Below are positions 11,910 to 26,405 of a DNA stretch of 64,000 bases, piece after piece. The translations under genes and the position numbers were made by a program. The notes under the pieces are model-generated. The model was not told where the DNA came from. It ran no database searches and worked only from the letters and a program-made list of their open reading frames with translations. Where the stretch lies: the NCBI RefSeq assembly GCF_016808095.1, contig NC_068970.1:16412501-16476500 (forward strand). Direction: 5' to 3'. This DNA comes from Vigna angularis (lineage: Eukaryota; Streptophyta; Magnoliopsida; Fabales; Fabaceae). Each line of letters starts with the position of its first letter. The first letter of the stretch is position 1.

Positions 11910-12929
11910 GAGGATTACTTCCTATACCATCACCCATTGCTCCCTGTATTACCACATTTTTTTTAAATTCTAAAACTATCCTTTATATTTTAAAATATCC
12001 TACACCTCCTCCTTTTTTCTTGAACGGATGTCGACATCCGTTGAAGAAAAAATTCTTTAACGGATGTTCCACATCCGTTTAATTTTTTTTTTTAAGTTTT
12101 TAGTTTTTTTAAGTTTTTAAATTAATATATAAATATTATTTAATTTTTTTAAAATTATTACTTAATTATTTATAAATTAATTTTATTTTATTTAATAAAA
12201 TAAATATTATTAATTTAATTTATGTATTATTATTTTAAATAATAATTAAAATACCTTTTAAAAGTTTATTAAAACGGATAGGGATGTGGTAACATCCATG
12301 AAGTTTTTTTTTTAAGTTTTTAGTTTTTTATTTTATTATATTTTAAATTAATATATAAATATTATTTCATTTTTTTAAAATTATTATTTAATTAATTATA
12401 AATTAATTTTATTTTATTTAATAAAATAATTATTATTAATTTAATTTATATATTATTATTTAAATAATAAAATAGTTTTTAAAAATTTATTAAAACGGAT
12501 GGCACAACATCTACGAAGTTTTTTCTTTTTAAATTTTTAGTTTTTAATTTATTATATTTTAAATTAGTATATAAATATTATTTAATTAATTTAAAATTAT
12601 TACTTAATTATTGATGAATTAATTTTATTTTATTTAATAAAATAATAATTATTAATTTAATTTATATATTATTATTTAAATAATAATTAAAATAGTTTTA
12701 AAAATTTTATTAAAATGGATGTGGTAATCTGTTAACAGATGTCGTCACATCCGTTGAAGATTTTTTTTTTTTTTCTAAATAAAAATAATAAATTAAAATA
12801 TAAAATATGTAAATGGACGGATGTCAACATCCGTTGAAGGTAAAACAGATGTTAGACATCCGTTTTAGAAAAGGGCAAAATTGATATGAGGTGGTGTATG
12901 GAGCATTGGTGGTAGAGGGAGCAACTGCC
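11910..12929. mobile_element. Non-autonomous Mutator-like element (1020 bp)
   Basis: The 9-bp direct repeat TATTTTTGA flanks the element (11901-11909 and 12930-12938), the signature of Mutator-type insertion. The ends are inverted: GAGGATTACTTCCTATACCA on the left against the reverse complement GGCAGTTGCTCCCTCTACCA on the right. The inside holds three AT-rich tandem units of roughly 215-240 bp. CGGATGTCGACATCCG-type palindromes lie near both ends (12025-12040 and 12818-12833). No transposase is present. The Pack-MULE at 53160-53945 belongs to the same family by its ends and subterminal sequence. Confidence 0.85.
12060..12760. repeat. Internal tandem repeats of about 215-240 bp in the MULE
   Basis: Equivalent ACATCC/ACATCT positions at 12071, 12292, 12507 and 12747 mark three units. 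Each has a poly(T) stretch, TTTTTAG, AAATTAATATATAAATATT and TTTATTTAATAAAATAA in the same order. Confidence 0.8.
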
Positions 12930-12955
12930 TATTTTTGAATGGGAGAATAATTAGT

Positions 12956-12980
12956 TGGGCCTGACTATATTAAAGGCCCA
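12956..12980 (+). promoter_or_regulatory. Pair of site II-like boxes (TGGGCC and GGCCCA)
   Basis: TGGGCC (12956-12961) and its inverse GGCCCA (12975-12980) lie about 100-120 bp upstream of the micro-protein start codon. Such boxes are typical of plant promoters for cell-growth, ribosomal and organelle-related genes (family knowledge). Confidence 0.5.
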
Positions 12981-13077
12981 GTTTGAAGGTCTAAGTTGAA
13001 GGATGGTGTAGTGGAATTAGATTCATGCGTGAGTGTGGAGTGAAGATTGGTAACTGAAAAAGAAAAGAGAGGGTTGA

Positions 13078-13346
13078 ATGGAGAAGAAGCTTACTCTCGT
13101 TCAGACCATTGCTACTGCAGGCGTGTTCTCCGCCATTTCTTTCTGGTAATCCGATTCAAATTCATTCTAACTCACTGCTAATTCTGTTATATTCACTTTT
13201 ATCACATTCCTCGCTGTCCTTCTCTTAGGTATGGCTTCATGTTTGGCAGAGAATCATCTCGCAAAGAGCTCTCTCACCTAATCGAAGATCTCCGTCGCGG
13301 AACCCCTCCATCTCCGTCTCCCTCTTCTTCTTCTTCACATTCTTGA
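13078..13346 (+). CDS. 61-residue single-pass membrane-type micro-protein
   Basis: Two exons, 13078-13145 and 13229-13346, joined by an 83-bp GT..AG intron that splits the Trp codon, encode 61 residues. The N-terminus MEKKLTLVQTIATAGVFSAI is followed by SFWYGFMFGRES. Residues 6-28 are hydrophobic enough for one membrane segment. A charged stretch (about 32-45, ending LIEDLRRG) and a Pro/Ser tail follow. I recall small plant proteins of this shape without known function. By position beside BAM3 it might correspond to Arabidopsis AT4G17085, annotated as a putative membrane lipoprotein; that link is from memory. Intron use, frame continuity and upstream site II boxes support a real gene too short for ordinary ORF calling. 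A MULE sits 140 bp upstream. Confidence 0.75.
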
Positions 13347-14551
13347 TTCGATTCAGCCCTCCTTTTTTTCAATTCAATTTCATTACCTACGCTCTGTCTC
13401 TTATAAACTCACCACTTTTCCCTAACAATTCTCTAATCTAGTGGTTTAGGTTGGGGTTGCTTCTCAATCCTTTAATCTGCACAAACTGCTGTATCTTTCC
13501 TTATACATTACTGTTCAATCATCTCTGCATTATTTCAGATAATCATGTAAAAAAGTGCCCGGATGAGTTCGTTTTATAATTTTAGTGAATCCCTTCGTTT
13601 ACTCATAATTTTATAATGCTTTAACTAATTAATTCCCTTCGTTGTTAGTTTTATGTTTTCTATTTTATTGCTGTGGTATAAGAGAAAGAAATGCTGATTT
13701 ATTACGCATGGATTTCTTATTGTTATTTATATTAGAAAAATGTTTCTTTGTTTTCAGGAGGACCATATCCTCTTCCTTAAGAACGTCAAAGGATCTAAAC
13801 CTTAGATTAATTAATGTTTTAGACAGCAAATTCCTTTACAACATTGGTTGGTGTAGTTATTATTTAACTTACTATGACGGAGATGGATTATCGTGTAAAA
13901 GATTGTCTTCTTTTCTTCTTGATGAACATTAAATACACCGTGCTTGCTAAAATTTGCTAAAATTCAGGAGGGAGGCAGGAATTTGCTTTTAGACTAATTC
14001 GATATCTTCCAAAATTGTTTGTATCCAAAATTGTTGATAAACCTATTATAAATTATTTCCTGAATAGTTAGAAAATAGTTGAAAAGCCTCTCGCTATTTT
14101 ACTATTTTCTTCTTGGCATAGTGTTATTTTTGTTGTAGCAAAGGTTCTTATTGATTGAATCTTGACATAATGTTAGCTGATTTTTCTCTTTCAACATTGT
14201 CATTTACTTACTTTATACTGATATTAAACAATGGAAAAAGCAATGACATTAGTAAGTTTCTGTAGATGTTTTTCTGGGGATTAATTAATCAAATTAGAAG
14301 TGACAAATGGAGCATAGAGATACAATATCAGTATTATTGGTTATATAACGTAAGCAGACTAAGTATTTTTCTCCATTGTGGTTGGAGTTATATACATTAG
14401 CATGAAATCAAATAATATCATCTCGATCATCTCAGGTGTTGGCATGGTAAATGCCAGAGTTCTCATTTTTTTCCCCTCTTTTTCTATAAAAAAATATACT
14501 GTGTTGCTTTAAACTATACACCAAGATGCCTGAGCTTGCTATTTTATACGT
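13347..14551. other. Intergenic between convergent genes
   Basis: Lies between the micro-protein gene (+) and BAM3 (-) and should hold the 3' UTRs of both. The open frame 13642-13932 is not recognisable and has no gene-like context. Confidence 0.5.
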
Positions 14552-17050
<2,499 letters not shown>

Positions 17051-17096
17051 ATTTTTTTTGAAGGATGTGTAGGAAGTACTCAGGATTGTTGGAGTG

Positions 17097-17104
17097 TATT
17101 TATA
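17097..17104 (-). promoter_or_regulatory. TATA box of BAM3
   Basis: TATAAATA on the minus strand, 47 bp upstream of the start codon at 17050. A start site about 30 bp downstream leaves an unusually short leader of some 15-20 nt. Confidence 0.55.
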
Positions 17105-18213
17105 AGAAAGAAGTTGGGTTGGGGAGTTGAAGTTAACAACATTGGTGAGCTCTAATTGAAAAGTGGAAAAAGTGCAAAAAATCAAAACTAGTCTGTTCGG
17201 TTTCAACCTCGCTTACGTGTTTCCACCTCTTCCAATCTTATCTAACTCAAAACGTATGAGCCTCAGTTTTTAGCGGTTTTTTATTTGGTGTTTCCTCATG
17301 TGCATGCATTTCGGACCATATTTGGTGTATTTGCCTCGTCATGTTAGTAATTTAGGTTTTTCTTTACTAGGTTTTTCTTTGCTAGGAACATATAAAAATA
17401 TTTATTTATATTTAACAATTATTGATCTTATTTGTTCGTATTTTTATTCACACAAAAAAAATCAAAGTTAAATAATTATTTTTTGTAAAAAGACATTTAT
17501 TAAAATGTTTATATATAACTCTGACTAAGATTGATTTTACTTTCAATATTTCCACTCACAATAAAAGAAATCAAAGTTATTATAATGGAACCTTTCATTA
17601 AACTAAATGTTAACCTCAATTAATTGTAAAGATAGTAAATAAAAATCAAATTATTGTATAAACAAATAAAGTAAACAAATAAAATAAACATTGGAATCAT
17701 TGCAATAATATTATACAGTATTAGAACCTAAACAAATGTTAACCTACATAATTAAAAATAATAAATAATTATAGTAAAAAATGATAGAAACTTAAAAAAA
17801 GATATTGTTTATAAGTTATATGTTAACTCACTTTTACCCAACTTAAATTCCATAACTAAAAACAAAAACTATATATGTTACTAATCCAATACAACTTAAA
17901 TAGTTAGCACGTGAATTTGAATCTACTTTAATATCTCATTCATAGAAACAAATTTGAAAAGAGTAAACACAGAACAATCTAATGAGGTTTACAAAAAATA
18001 GCAGTTTTAGTTTTTGTTTAATTGTCTTTTAAGTTTTGCAGTGTGATTTAGGTTGGGTTTGAACGTTTAATTGAGTGTGCAAGGAGTTAAGTTAAAAAGA
18101 GAAAAAGAAAAAAAAAGTGAAGTAGTAGTTGAAAATGTACCACAATCAATTATACTACAATAGAATTTATTATTTATTTACTTTTAAGCATAATCTAGCA
18201 ACATATTACTTAG
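17105..18213. other. BAM3 upstream region and AT-rich spacer
   Basis: Contains the BAM3 promoter next to 17104 and then AT-rich sequence without genes. A short direct repeat AGGTTTTTCTTT(A/G)CTAGG is doubled near 17350-17390. Confidence 0.5.
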
Positions 18214-18222
18214 TTCTTAAAA

Positions 18223-19563
18223 GGTTTAATGTCTCCGTAGGTCCCTATTTTGGTCATGAATTTCAAATAGATCCTCTTCATTTTCGGCGTATCAATTGAG
18301 TCCTTATTTTTGTAAAATTAAATCAATTACAGGCTTGCCGTTAATTTGGACAAACGGCCGTTACGGTATTGGTTACGTGGCATTTAAAACGATTTTTGTA
18401 TTAAATAATTGGTATGCAGAGATGTATATTCAGTTTTGGGTAAGGGCAAAGTAGGAAATTCAGTTCTCTTACTTTACACTCAATGTTGCCTCCCTCCATC
18501 GAGACCCAGGTCTCTTTCTCTCTGACCAGGAAAACCTAGGGCTGGGAGGCACGCCGCCGCCACCTCGGCTGGAACCGGCCACCGCCACCTCCGCCAAGAC
18601 CACGCCTTGGCCTCGCCGGCGACAACCCGAGCCACCGGAACCACCGTTGGCCGCAACGCCTTTGCCCTCCCTCTTGCTTCTCCGCTTCTTCGAAGAAGGT
18701 GACCTAGGGAGGTTTGCCTCCCCTGCGCGCACGCACCATCGCCACCACCGAGTCGGAAGATGGTTGCATGCTTCCTAGATTGGACGAGAATGAATGAAGA
18801 GTGAAGTATGGGTTTTGTTTTGATTTCTGTTTCTGAGTTTGGTTGATTGCAGGTTGAAGATGGTGTGGTGTTTGAATTGGGGGAATGGGGTTCGGAAGGA
18901 GACGTGGAGTGCGTGGATGAGGGAGTGGAAATCAGGGGGAGGTAGTGCGTGTCATGGCGGAGGATGTTGGTTTAAGATTGGGAACTCAGACAAATGAAGG
19001 TTGCAAGGGTGGAGGATGGTTGAAGAGGATGAAGACACTGTTGTTCTTCTTTCTGTTGTTGAAGATCGCGAGGTGATGATTCGAGATGAAGGTGCGATTG
19101 GGTTCCGAGAATGGAAGGTGGCGGCGGTCTTGGTTGAGGCACCGTGGTGGTTCGTTGATGCGCCGGCGAGAAAGGAAGGAGATGATGTTCTGGCCGTGGC
19201 GACGACTTGCGGCATTGGCGGGAGCGGCGGAAGCGGAACGACAATGGCGGCTAGGGTTAGGGTTTCAGTGGGTGGAAGATGATAGGGCTGACGTGGCGAG
19301 GTTGAAGAGAAGGTGTTTGATAGAAAGTCACAGTTTTCCCACTATGCCCTCTCACTAAAGTTGATTTAACCTCATACTTTTTAATTCCACCTGTACACTG
19401 CCATGCCACGTAATAAACAATTAAACGGCCGTTTGTTCAATTTGACGGCAGACCCCTAATTGTTACAATTTTACAAAAATGGGGACCCAATTGAGACGCC
19501 GAAAAGAAAAGGGACCTATTTGAGATTCACGCCGAAAATAGAGACCTACCGAGACATTAAACC
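18223..19563. mobile_element. GC-rich Mutator-like element (1341 bp), Pack-MULE-like
   Basis: Perfect 9-bp direct repeats TTCTTAAAA (18214-18222 and 19564-19572) flank inverted ends GGTTTAATGTCTCCGTAGG and CCTACCGAGACATTAAACC. The inverted arms extend about 150 bp with mismatches (both contain AAACGGCCGTT). The interior (about 18470-19300) is strongly GC-rich, unlike its surroundings, with overlapping open frames on both strands (minus 18732-18469, minus 19244-18972, plus 19001-19282, plus 19086-19358). Their translations are low-complexity and match no family I know. GC-rich cargo suggests captured host sequence, but the donor is not identifiable by eye. No transposase is visible. Confidence 0.88.
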
Positions 19564-19572
19564 TTCTTAAAA

Positions 19573-22500
19573 TAAAAGTATAAAATCAACCATGTTGCTT
19601 AAAAATAGAGAGACTATGTTTAAAATAAAAATACACAATCACTTACCACTATAACAATATAATAATTATAATTTTTTAAAGGTAATTTTTATAATAATAA
19701 AAAAATTGTATACTTTTTATTTTATTTTTTCAATAAAAAATCCACATTATTCTTTCTCTTTCAACCTATTGACATTTTAATTAAAAATATTAATACCATT
19801 TGTAATGGTGCATGTATACCCGTATAAGCCACAAGTTGTATGAAAGAGGTGTATTGTACTAAAGTCCATTTCAAAATATAACTGGGGCTTCATCAAGTGA
19901 CTGCTAATCCTATTACACTTATTCACATGCAATGCAATAGTTTTCCTTAACAAATAAACAATAAAGAATCTTCTGAAATGGTTAAGAAAAAAAGTCACAT
20001 CTTTGATCTAAATTATTGAAATGTATGCTCTAACATTTGTTGAAAATAAAATTATTTTTCCTTTTTATTCTTTTACCCTTTCTATTTTTATTTATTTTGT
20101 TAGCATTATGTGAAAGTGAAAACTAACTTTTTTTTTAAATACATTAGTATAAAAAATTAATTATAAATTAACTATAATACATTAATAATAATAATAATAA
20201 TTCATTAATGATATTATTATTATTACAATCACTATAACTAATATATTGTTGTAAAACATTATAACAATATATCAGCTACCCTTAATATTTATAAAAAAAA
20301 TATATAAGGAAATATAATAATAATATAGTATTATAATATCATTATCAAGAATAATTTTTTATTATAAAAATAATAATATTTTAATATTAATTTTATTATT
20401 ATAAATTTATAATTATTATAGTTAATATATATATATATATATTTTAAATAATATATTTACAAATATGATATTCTAATTAATAAAAGATACTAAGAAATAA
20501 GCAAATAAATAAATAAAATGGCAGAGGGTGTAAGAGAAAAAAAAAATATACAAGAAAAGAGAGAGAAAATTTTCAAACAAGCATAATTTTTTTTATCAAG
20601 AATACAGCAGAGTCTTATTCACAACGTATGTGGAAAGAATCAGTCTTCTTTGATACCCTCTGCAAGCAAACAGCGTTTGAACAGCGAAGCCAAAATGGAA
20701 TGTTTAATTATTATTATTTTGTTTTCCTTTTATGTTATAATCACATATTGGTTGGTGTGATAATTGGTGTGGGGTTTTGTATTTCTGCCATAAGACGACA
20801 AACCCCACAAGATGAAGTAGCTTGTCACTTGTTTCTGTCTTCTGCCTTTTCCTGCAAACTGGGTTTTCGTGGATGAAAATGTCTCACAATTCCAATATTT
20901 TCTTGGTTCTGGTTCACCTTCTTCAGGATAAGAAATGTTGAATGCTCCTTTTGTTGTGAAAACATGTGGTTCAGAAGAAGTCTTTGGTTTAATTAGTCTT
21001 GGACCGTTCTTTCCGCGTGTTTATGATAACTATTCTCAATTTTTTCATACCATTTCAGATTTAACATGTGTTTTAGTGATGGGCATTAATAGAATTCTAA
21101 TGTTGACCACTGATGTATAGCCATTGAATGTGGATCAGATGTAATATTTGTCATCTGGTCACAATTTTCACAAGACCTACCACACACTTGTTATAATATG
21201 CCTTCATAAAGTCCAAAATATGACTCTAGCATGAACAATTAAAATGCTCATGAGATTCTCCATTTCTTAATATGTTGCTAGTTGTGACAGAACAATGTTT
21301 TCAGTTGTATATATGAAGTGAAATCAGTGTTTCTAAAATCCCTCTATATAGAGTCCTTTCGTGTATTGAAAAGTTTGTACTGTTCGTGGTGAAGTTCAAA
21401 TCCCAGATAAACCATCTCCTCCTCCCCCCACTTCTTACCAGACAAAACACTGTCTATCCAAAAAAAAAAAAAAAAGACAAAAAAAAGACAAAACAAATCT
21501 TACACTGCTAATAAATTTCCCATAATTCCTAGTAGTTATAGCACAGTACGTGATTAATATATAACTTCCCAAACAAAAGATATTATTAGAGGGCAGACCT
21601 AAATGTTAGGAAGAACTTGGTTAACAAATGTACATTGTCGTTTATGATGCATATATCTGCATCAGATGGAACGTGGAAGCATTCAAATTTGATTTCGAAA
21701 TCGAGCAAGTTGATAGTTTCAGAAATTTGATTCGGAATCTTCCAAAATGCTTGATTTTTGATATTTTGTACTCTCCTGTGAAGGGTTATTGAGATGAGCT
21801 GTGTGCACGTAATTCATACAACAAAATTTGTGGAGGAAATAGAACCTTATCTTTGCGTTTTGTCACATTTCCGATCTCAACTAAACAATATTAGATGGAA
21901 AAAAAAATGATCAATCAATGACCAAGGGAAAAGGGGCATGCAAACAAGTTATGCTTAATATTCTTACGTAAGAAGTTAGCATTTTAAGATATGGAAATCA
22001 ACATAAAAAATGACAGAAGCCATCGACGTTTGATTTGAAGATTGTTTTCTTAACACTAGCTTCTCCTAGAGTAAGAAAAAAAGACAGCTTTCTAAAACCC
22101 CTCGTGGTGAATTCACTGATTTCATAAGATTTCTATCCGAAGTTGTTCAAAAGAAAGGGAATCACTCACTTTCAGACAAAGCCATGTCAGTTCTTATTTT
22201 TGCATGGACAAGTAGGAACCATGATTGGTGATAAAGCTAATAAGTGAAGTTCAAATTTAAATGGTAAATGAATGCTGTTTATGGCCATGAATACGTGGAA
22301 CCTAACTTTTTGTTCAATATAATCCGTCCCTTTCTTAAAGAGAATCTAATTTCATTGTCGTGATACGAAAAGCTCTTTCTGATGCAAGTCCTTTAACATG
22401 GCATTAAAATGAAGGTTGGAGACCTCTGCAGTAACTTGCAACTAAAATTAATGGAAGGGTGGGTGGGTTTTGGCAGAAGTTTATGCCATTCCTACATAAC

Positions 22501-22976
22501 AAGGTAATCTCTATTTACTTCTTTTAAGTAAAGATGGACAATAATGAAAAATTTGGAACTAAAATCAATTCACCTAAATATTTGGAATTTTCAGAACTTA
22601 GGATGAACTTATGTGGAAAATGTAAGGTGGAACACTTTTTAAAAATATCTAGAGATCTTCCAAGATATTTTCGTAGGACATGGTACGTCAATAATATCTA
22701 GGAAATTGAGATATCTTACGAAAATATCCGGTTCATACGTCTATCCAGTGAAATTTCCTAGGAATCTCAATGTATAGAATCTGAGATGTTAATTAATAAC
22801 ACATAATAATAGCATATCCTTAAGGGCTGAATGAAATAAAATAGTTCTTCAATAATGTATGCACTGCTGTAAATAATGCGCTACCTTGTACAGTACAACC
22901 ATGAACTATAAGTTCTCAATCGTACAACAAACGATTACATTGGGAACAAATATTATCGTTGCTGGAAACTGAAAAT
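19573..22976. other. Intergenic, upstream of BAM3 and downstream of the EndoU gene
   Basis: About 3.4 kb without a recognisable gene. It contains an AT/AAT-rich block (20130-20480), a poly(A) run near 21461-21475 and short unidentified frames (20628-20876, 20935-21120). The last part should include the EndoU 3' UTR. Confidence 0.5.
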
Positions 22977-25900
22977 TCAAGACTCTGCAATGGGGAAAAC
23001 AGATCCAATCTTATTGCCAAAACGATAGCACTTGATATTAACTGGATATGGACCGAGTTGAATGTGGTTATCCTCCCTACCAACATAGAAACACAGGGTA
23101 TATAAAGCAATTTCAAATTCAGGGCTCACTCCAACCAAAGTGCTTGATAAAGATTTCAGAACACCATTCCATTCAAACTGAACAGTTAGAAGCTGCGTTT
23201 CCGAATCAGGCTGCAAGTTATGACGGCAGAGAGCATTAAAAATGAGGTGGTTACAGCTTAAAGTACTACAAATGTTTACCAGAAAATCAACATATCCAAG
23301 CTATGTTAAGAGGTTTTTACGTAATGAAATAGAAATATGAATTAAGGCTTACATTGTTTTAGGAAAAATACTAGCTGCTGTTGAAAAATATTTTCAAAAT
23401 GCTTTGATGTCTGGCTAATAATGAGTTTATTACTTTCATGTGATTTGTGCACCGAGCTTCTATTTTCTATTTGGATTATTGCCAATACAATAAGCTTAAA
23501 AATAGTTACTCACAGTTTCTCCCCGTCGACGGGGGAAAATATAGCCCTGATAATCAACTCTCCCCTTTTCTTCTTCAAGGTAAAACTGTCAAAATACATC
23601 AACAGGTGAGATAGAAAAAGTCACATATTACAAGTTTATATTACAAATTAAAGAAAAAAATATGTCTGTGCAGGCTTCATCTAATTATCAGATTAAAGAC
23701 TTCCCAAATAGCAAGAAAAAAATACTTAATTATCGGAAAAAATAGAATAAGACATTGGCAGGTCTGAATAAGTATTTATTTTTACAGCACTTCATTCGCA
23801 AACGATTGACTATACAAGGCTATAGCAAAGGCAATCTCAACTATTGAAGTCATTCGTCGAGGAATAAACACTAAACTGTGCAACAGTAAACTAATCCACA
23901 ATAAGACAATATTGGCTAATCAATGAGAGTGGTAATGTCAGAATAATTGCAGAAAAGAGCACCAAATATGACTTCCAATATTATAAAGTGGTGCACCTTC
24001 AATTTGGCATGAATATGAACAGATAAATAAATATTAGATATATAAACAGGCAGAAGAAAAATATGATGTCATACCTGCAGCCAGTTATGGAAGCCAGAAA
24101 CTTCGCCACTTTGTTTGATTTCTCCAACAAAAACATGTTCAAAAGAAGAAGAGGAGCCAGAAGTGCCACCACGGCCATAAAGGTCAAACCATAGATTGGT
24201 TATCATTCGTTTGAAATCTTGGTAACTCCCTGATGCAATTCCCTTAGATGTAAGATAATTGTGAAGATATTTAATTGGTGCTGTTCTACTGATTTCTTCT
24301 ATGAAAGAAGCTTGCTCTTGTCTCTCTTCGTATGTGACAACTTCCTTACATCCTTCATGTGGATTGTAATTATCTAGCAGTGAGAGAAAACGAGCAAATG
24401 TAGGCCTTCTGAATACATCATCACTAACCCAAGTAAACAAGCTCCCCTCTGCCATATCTTCGTTTTGGAAAACCTTTTTCCCTTCACCACAGTCAATTTC
24501 ATAGTCTTTGCCAGGTACCAACCGATTTAAATCAAGATCCCAGAGTTTGTCACAAGCTTTTGATAGATCAGCAAGTTCATCTTCTGAGGGATTCAAACTA
24601 GCACCGATTTCAACCTCATTAGAGTATTCTTGCTCCTCAGAAGGCCGTTTGTAGTTCTGCCAAGTTTCCTTCGGAACCTACATGAACTTGGTAAGATCCA
24701 TCATTCAGATTCAGACAGGGATGAAGCATAAAACATCCAGAACTGGTTATATCACAGATTCAGTAACAAAGTTAACATAGAGTAGAATTCAAAGAAGAAT
24801 ACATGTAACAACAATATCAACAAAATAAGATTTGTTTATAACGATACAAAACACTGAAAAAGCCGAATAAGCTTTTATATTAGATATGTTGATGAAAACT
24901 CAAAGACAAACCTTTTGTGTCCGCCTTGGAGGTTTGCCAACAGTCTGCCATCCATCTTGATCTTCACTAACCTGCAAAAAAATAAAAAACGAGTCTCACC
25001 TTAATAGTTCTATTTAATAGAAAAAAAAAATGCTTTGTATTTTTTACGGCATCACTTGGAAAGAAAGCACAGCCTATTCGTTGTCCAAACTTTCTCAACA
25101 TGTTCAACGCTACCATATTCTCACTCACAAACCTTTTGTGGTCTCCTTGAAGGTTTGCCAACTGTCTGCCATTCATCTTGATCTTCTTTCACCTGCAAAA
25201 AATAAAAAAAAGGAGTCTCACCTTAATAGCTCAATTTGATAGAAAAGCAAATGCTTCGTATTATACACGGCATCACTTGGAAAGAAGGCAAAACCTATCC
25301 ATTGTCCAAACTTTCTCAACATGTTCAATGCCACCATACTCTCTCTCTCTCTCGAAGCCGGATTTTCAACTACCCAATTCAGTGGAACATTTATCGTGTT
25401 ATTTGAAGAAGAAGAAGAAGAAAATTCTTCCAGTGTCTTTCTCCAAAAACAATCTTAAACTATATGCAGACAAATAGATCTGAATGAAAGCAAGCACAAG
25501 CGACGCAGCACCAAAATGTAACAAATCTGATAGCACAACTTTATTATATATTAAGCGTCATTAAGAGTAATTTGTCACTGGGAAAAATGACCCCAGTAAT
25601 CTATATCACATCAAGGTAACAACCAACCAAAAATGATATTGCTATTGCTATACGAACAAAGTTAGGTATCAACTATACAACTTTAAAACTTAAAAGATTT
25701 AGCGACGATCTCTTGAGATATCCAAACATATCATTTATAAACTTCAAATCTAAGAAGCAGCCAAGCCATAACTATCTATGTTCAAGGGGTTAATATAGCA
25801 AAGTTAACTTGAAGCTAAGAGAGGAGGGGATTACCTTGTGGCCAGTGTTGAAATTTTGAGATTGGCTCTCCTCATGCTGAGGACGATATACTGCCTGGAC

Positions 25901-26405
25901 AGAGAAGAAGTGTGGTTACATGAAGAGCTACATAAGAGAAGAGTATGTTATTGGATTTAAGAATTGAGAACAAGTGATTGACATTCACCTGATGGGGCCT
26001 GTTGGTATAACTGTGACTATCTTCTTCCCACCGTTCTTCCTATAATGGTCATAACATTATCAAACGAGTAACATTACATATTTTTGGGGAATTGAGAACA
26101 AAGATGAAGAAATGTGACCTTTTCGGGTGAGTTGGACCACTGTGTCTGTTGTTGCTGCTGCTGCTGCCGATGAGGACGAGGCTGATCCTGCAAAAATAAA
26201 AATTTAACATTGATATTACGTGATCCTGAAAAAAAACCAAACTTGAAAAATGGGAATGTAGAATTGACATAGTAGAATCGGAAACCTGATCCTGATCGCC
26301 GGAGACAAGGTCGGCCCAGGAGCGTTCACCGTGTTCTTCTTGGCGATCGTTGTGATCGGCACCACCGATAGCAAGATCGACCAAGTCCTTTATCAGACCG
26401 TCCAT
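22977..26405 (-). CDS. EndoU-family (XendoU-like) endoribonuclease
   Basis: Predicted uridylate-specific metal-dependent endoribonuclease. Nine exons on the minus strand: 26405-26286, 26187-26119, 26039-25989, 25894-25835, 25192-25133, 24971-24912, 24677-24075, 23585-23514 and 23210-22977, giving 442 residues. The N-terminal 140 residues are polar and low-complexity, with Q7 in exon 2, built from five short phase-0 exons. Exons 5 and 6 are duplicates sharing WQTVGKP. The EndoU domain covers about 155-442. The catalytic triad is intact: H321 in FEHVFVGEIK, H337 in GFHNWLQFYLEE (spacing 16, as in frog XendoU H162/H178) and K384 in WNGVLKSLSS before SPEFEIALYT. No signal peptide is seen, so an intracellular enzyme is likely. 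From memory the Arabidopsis neighbour of BAM3, AT4G17100, is also of this family. Confidence 0.93.
24912..25340 (-). repeat. Tandem duplication of an EndoU exon plus intron flank (about 221-bp unit)
   Basis: The 60-nt exons at 25192-25133 and 24971-24912 start exactly 221 bp apart and encode 20 residues each, differing at only a few positions. Flanking intron sequence is duplicated too: CATCACTTGGAAAGAA and CCAAACTTTCTCAACATGTT occur near 25052-25105 and again near 25269-25325. Confidence 0.92.

Noticed and set aside
21385..21480. Possible SINE (AGTTCAAATCC box-B-like motif followed by poly(A))
   Set aside because: No convincing box A or target-site duplication around it.
22640..22760. Possible microRNA-like hairpin (GATATTTTCGTAGGA pairing with TCTTACGAAAATATC)
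   Set aside because: Only about 16 bp pair across a 50-60 nt loop; too weak for a precursor call.
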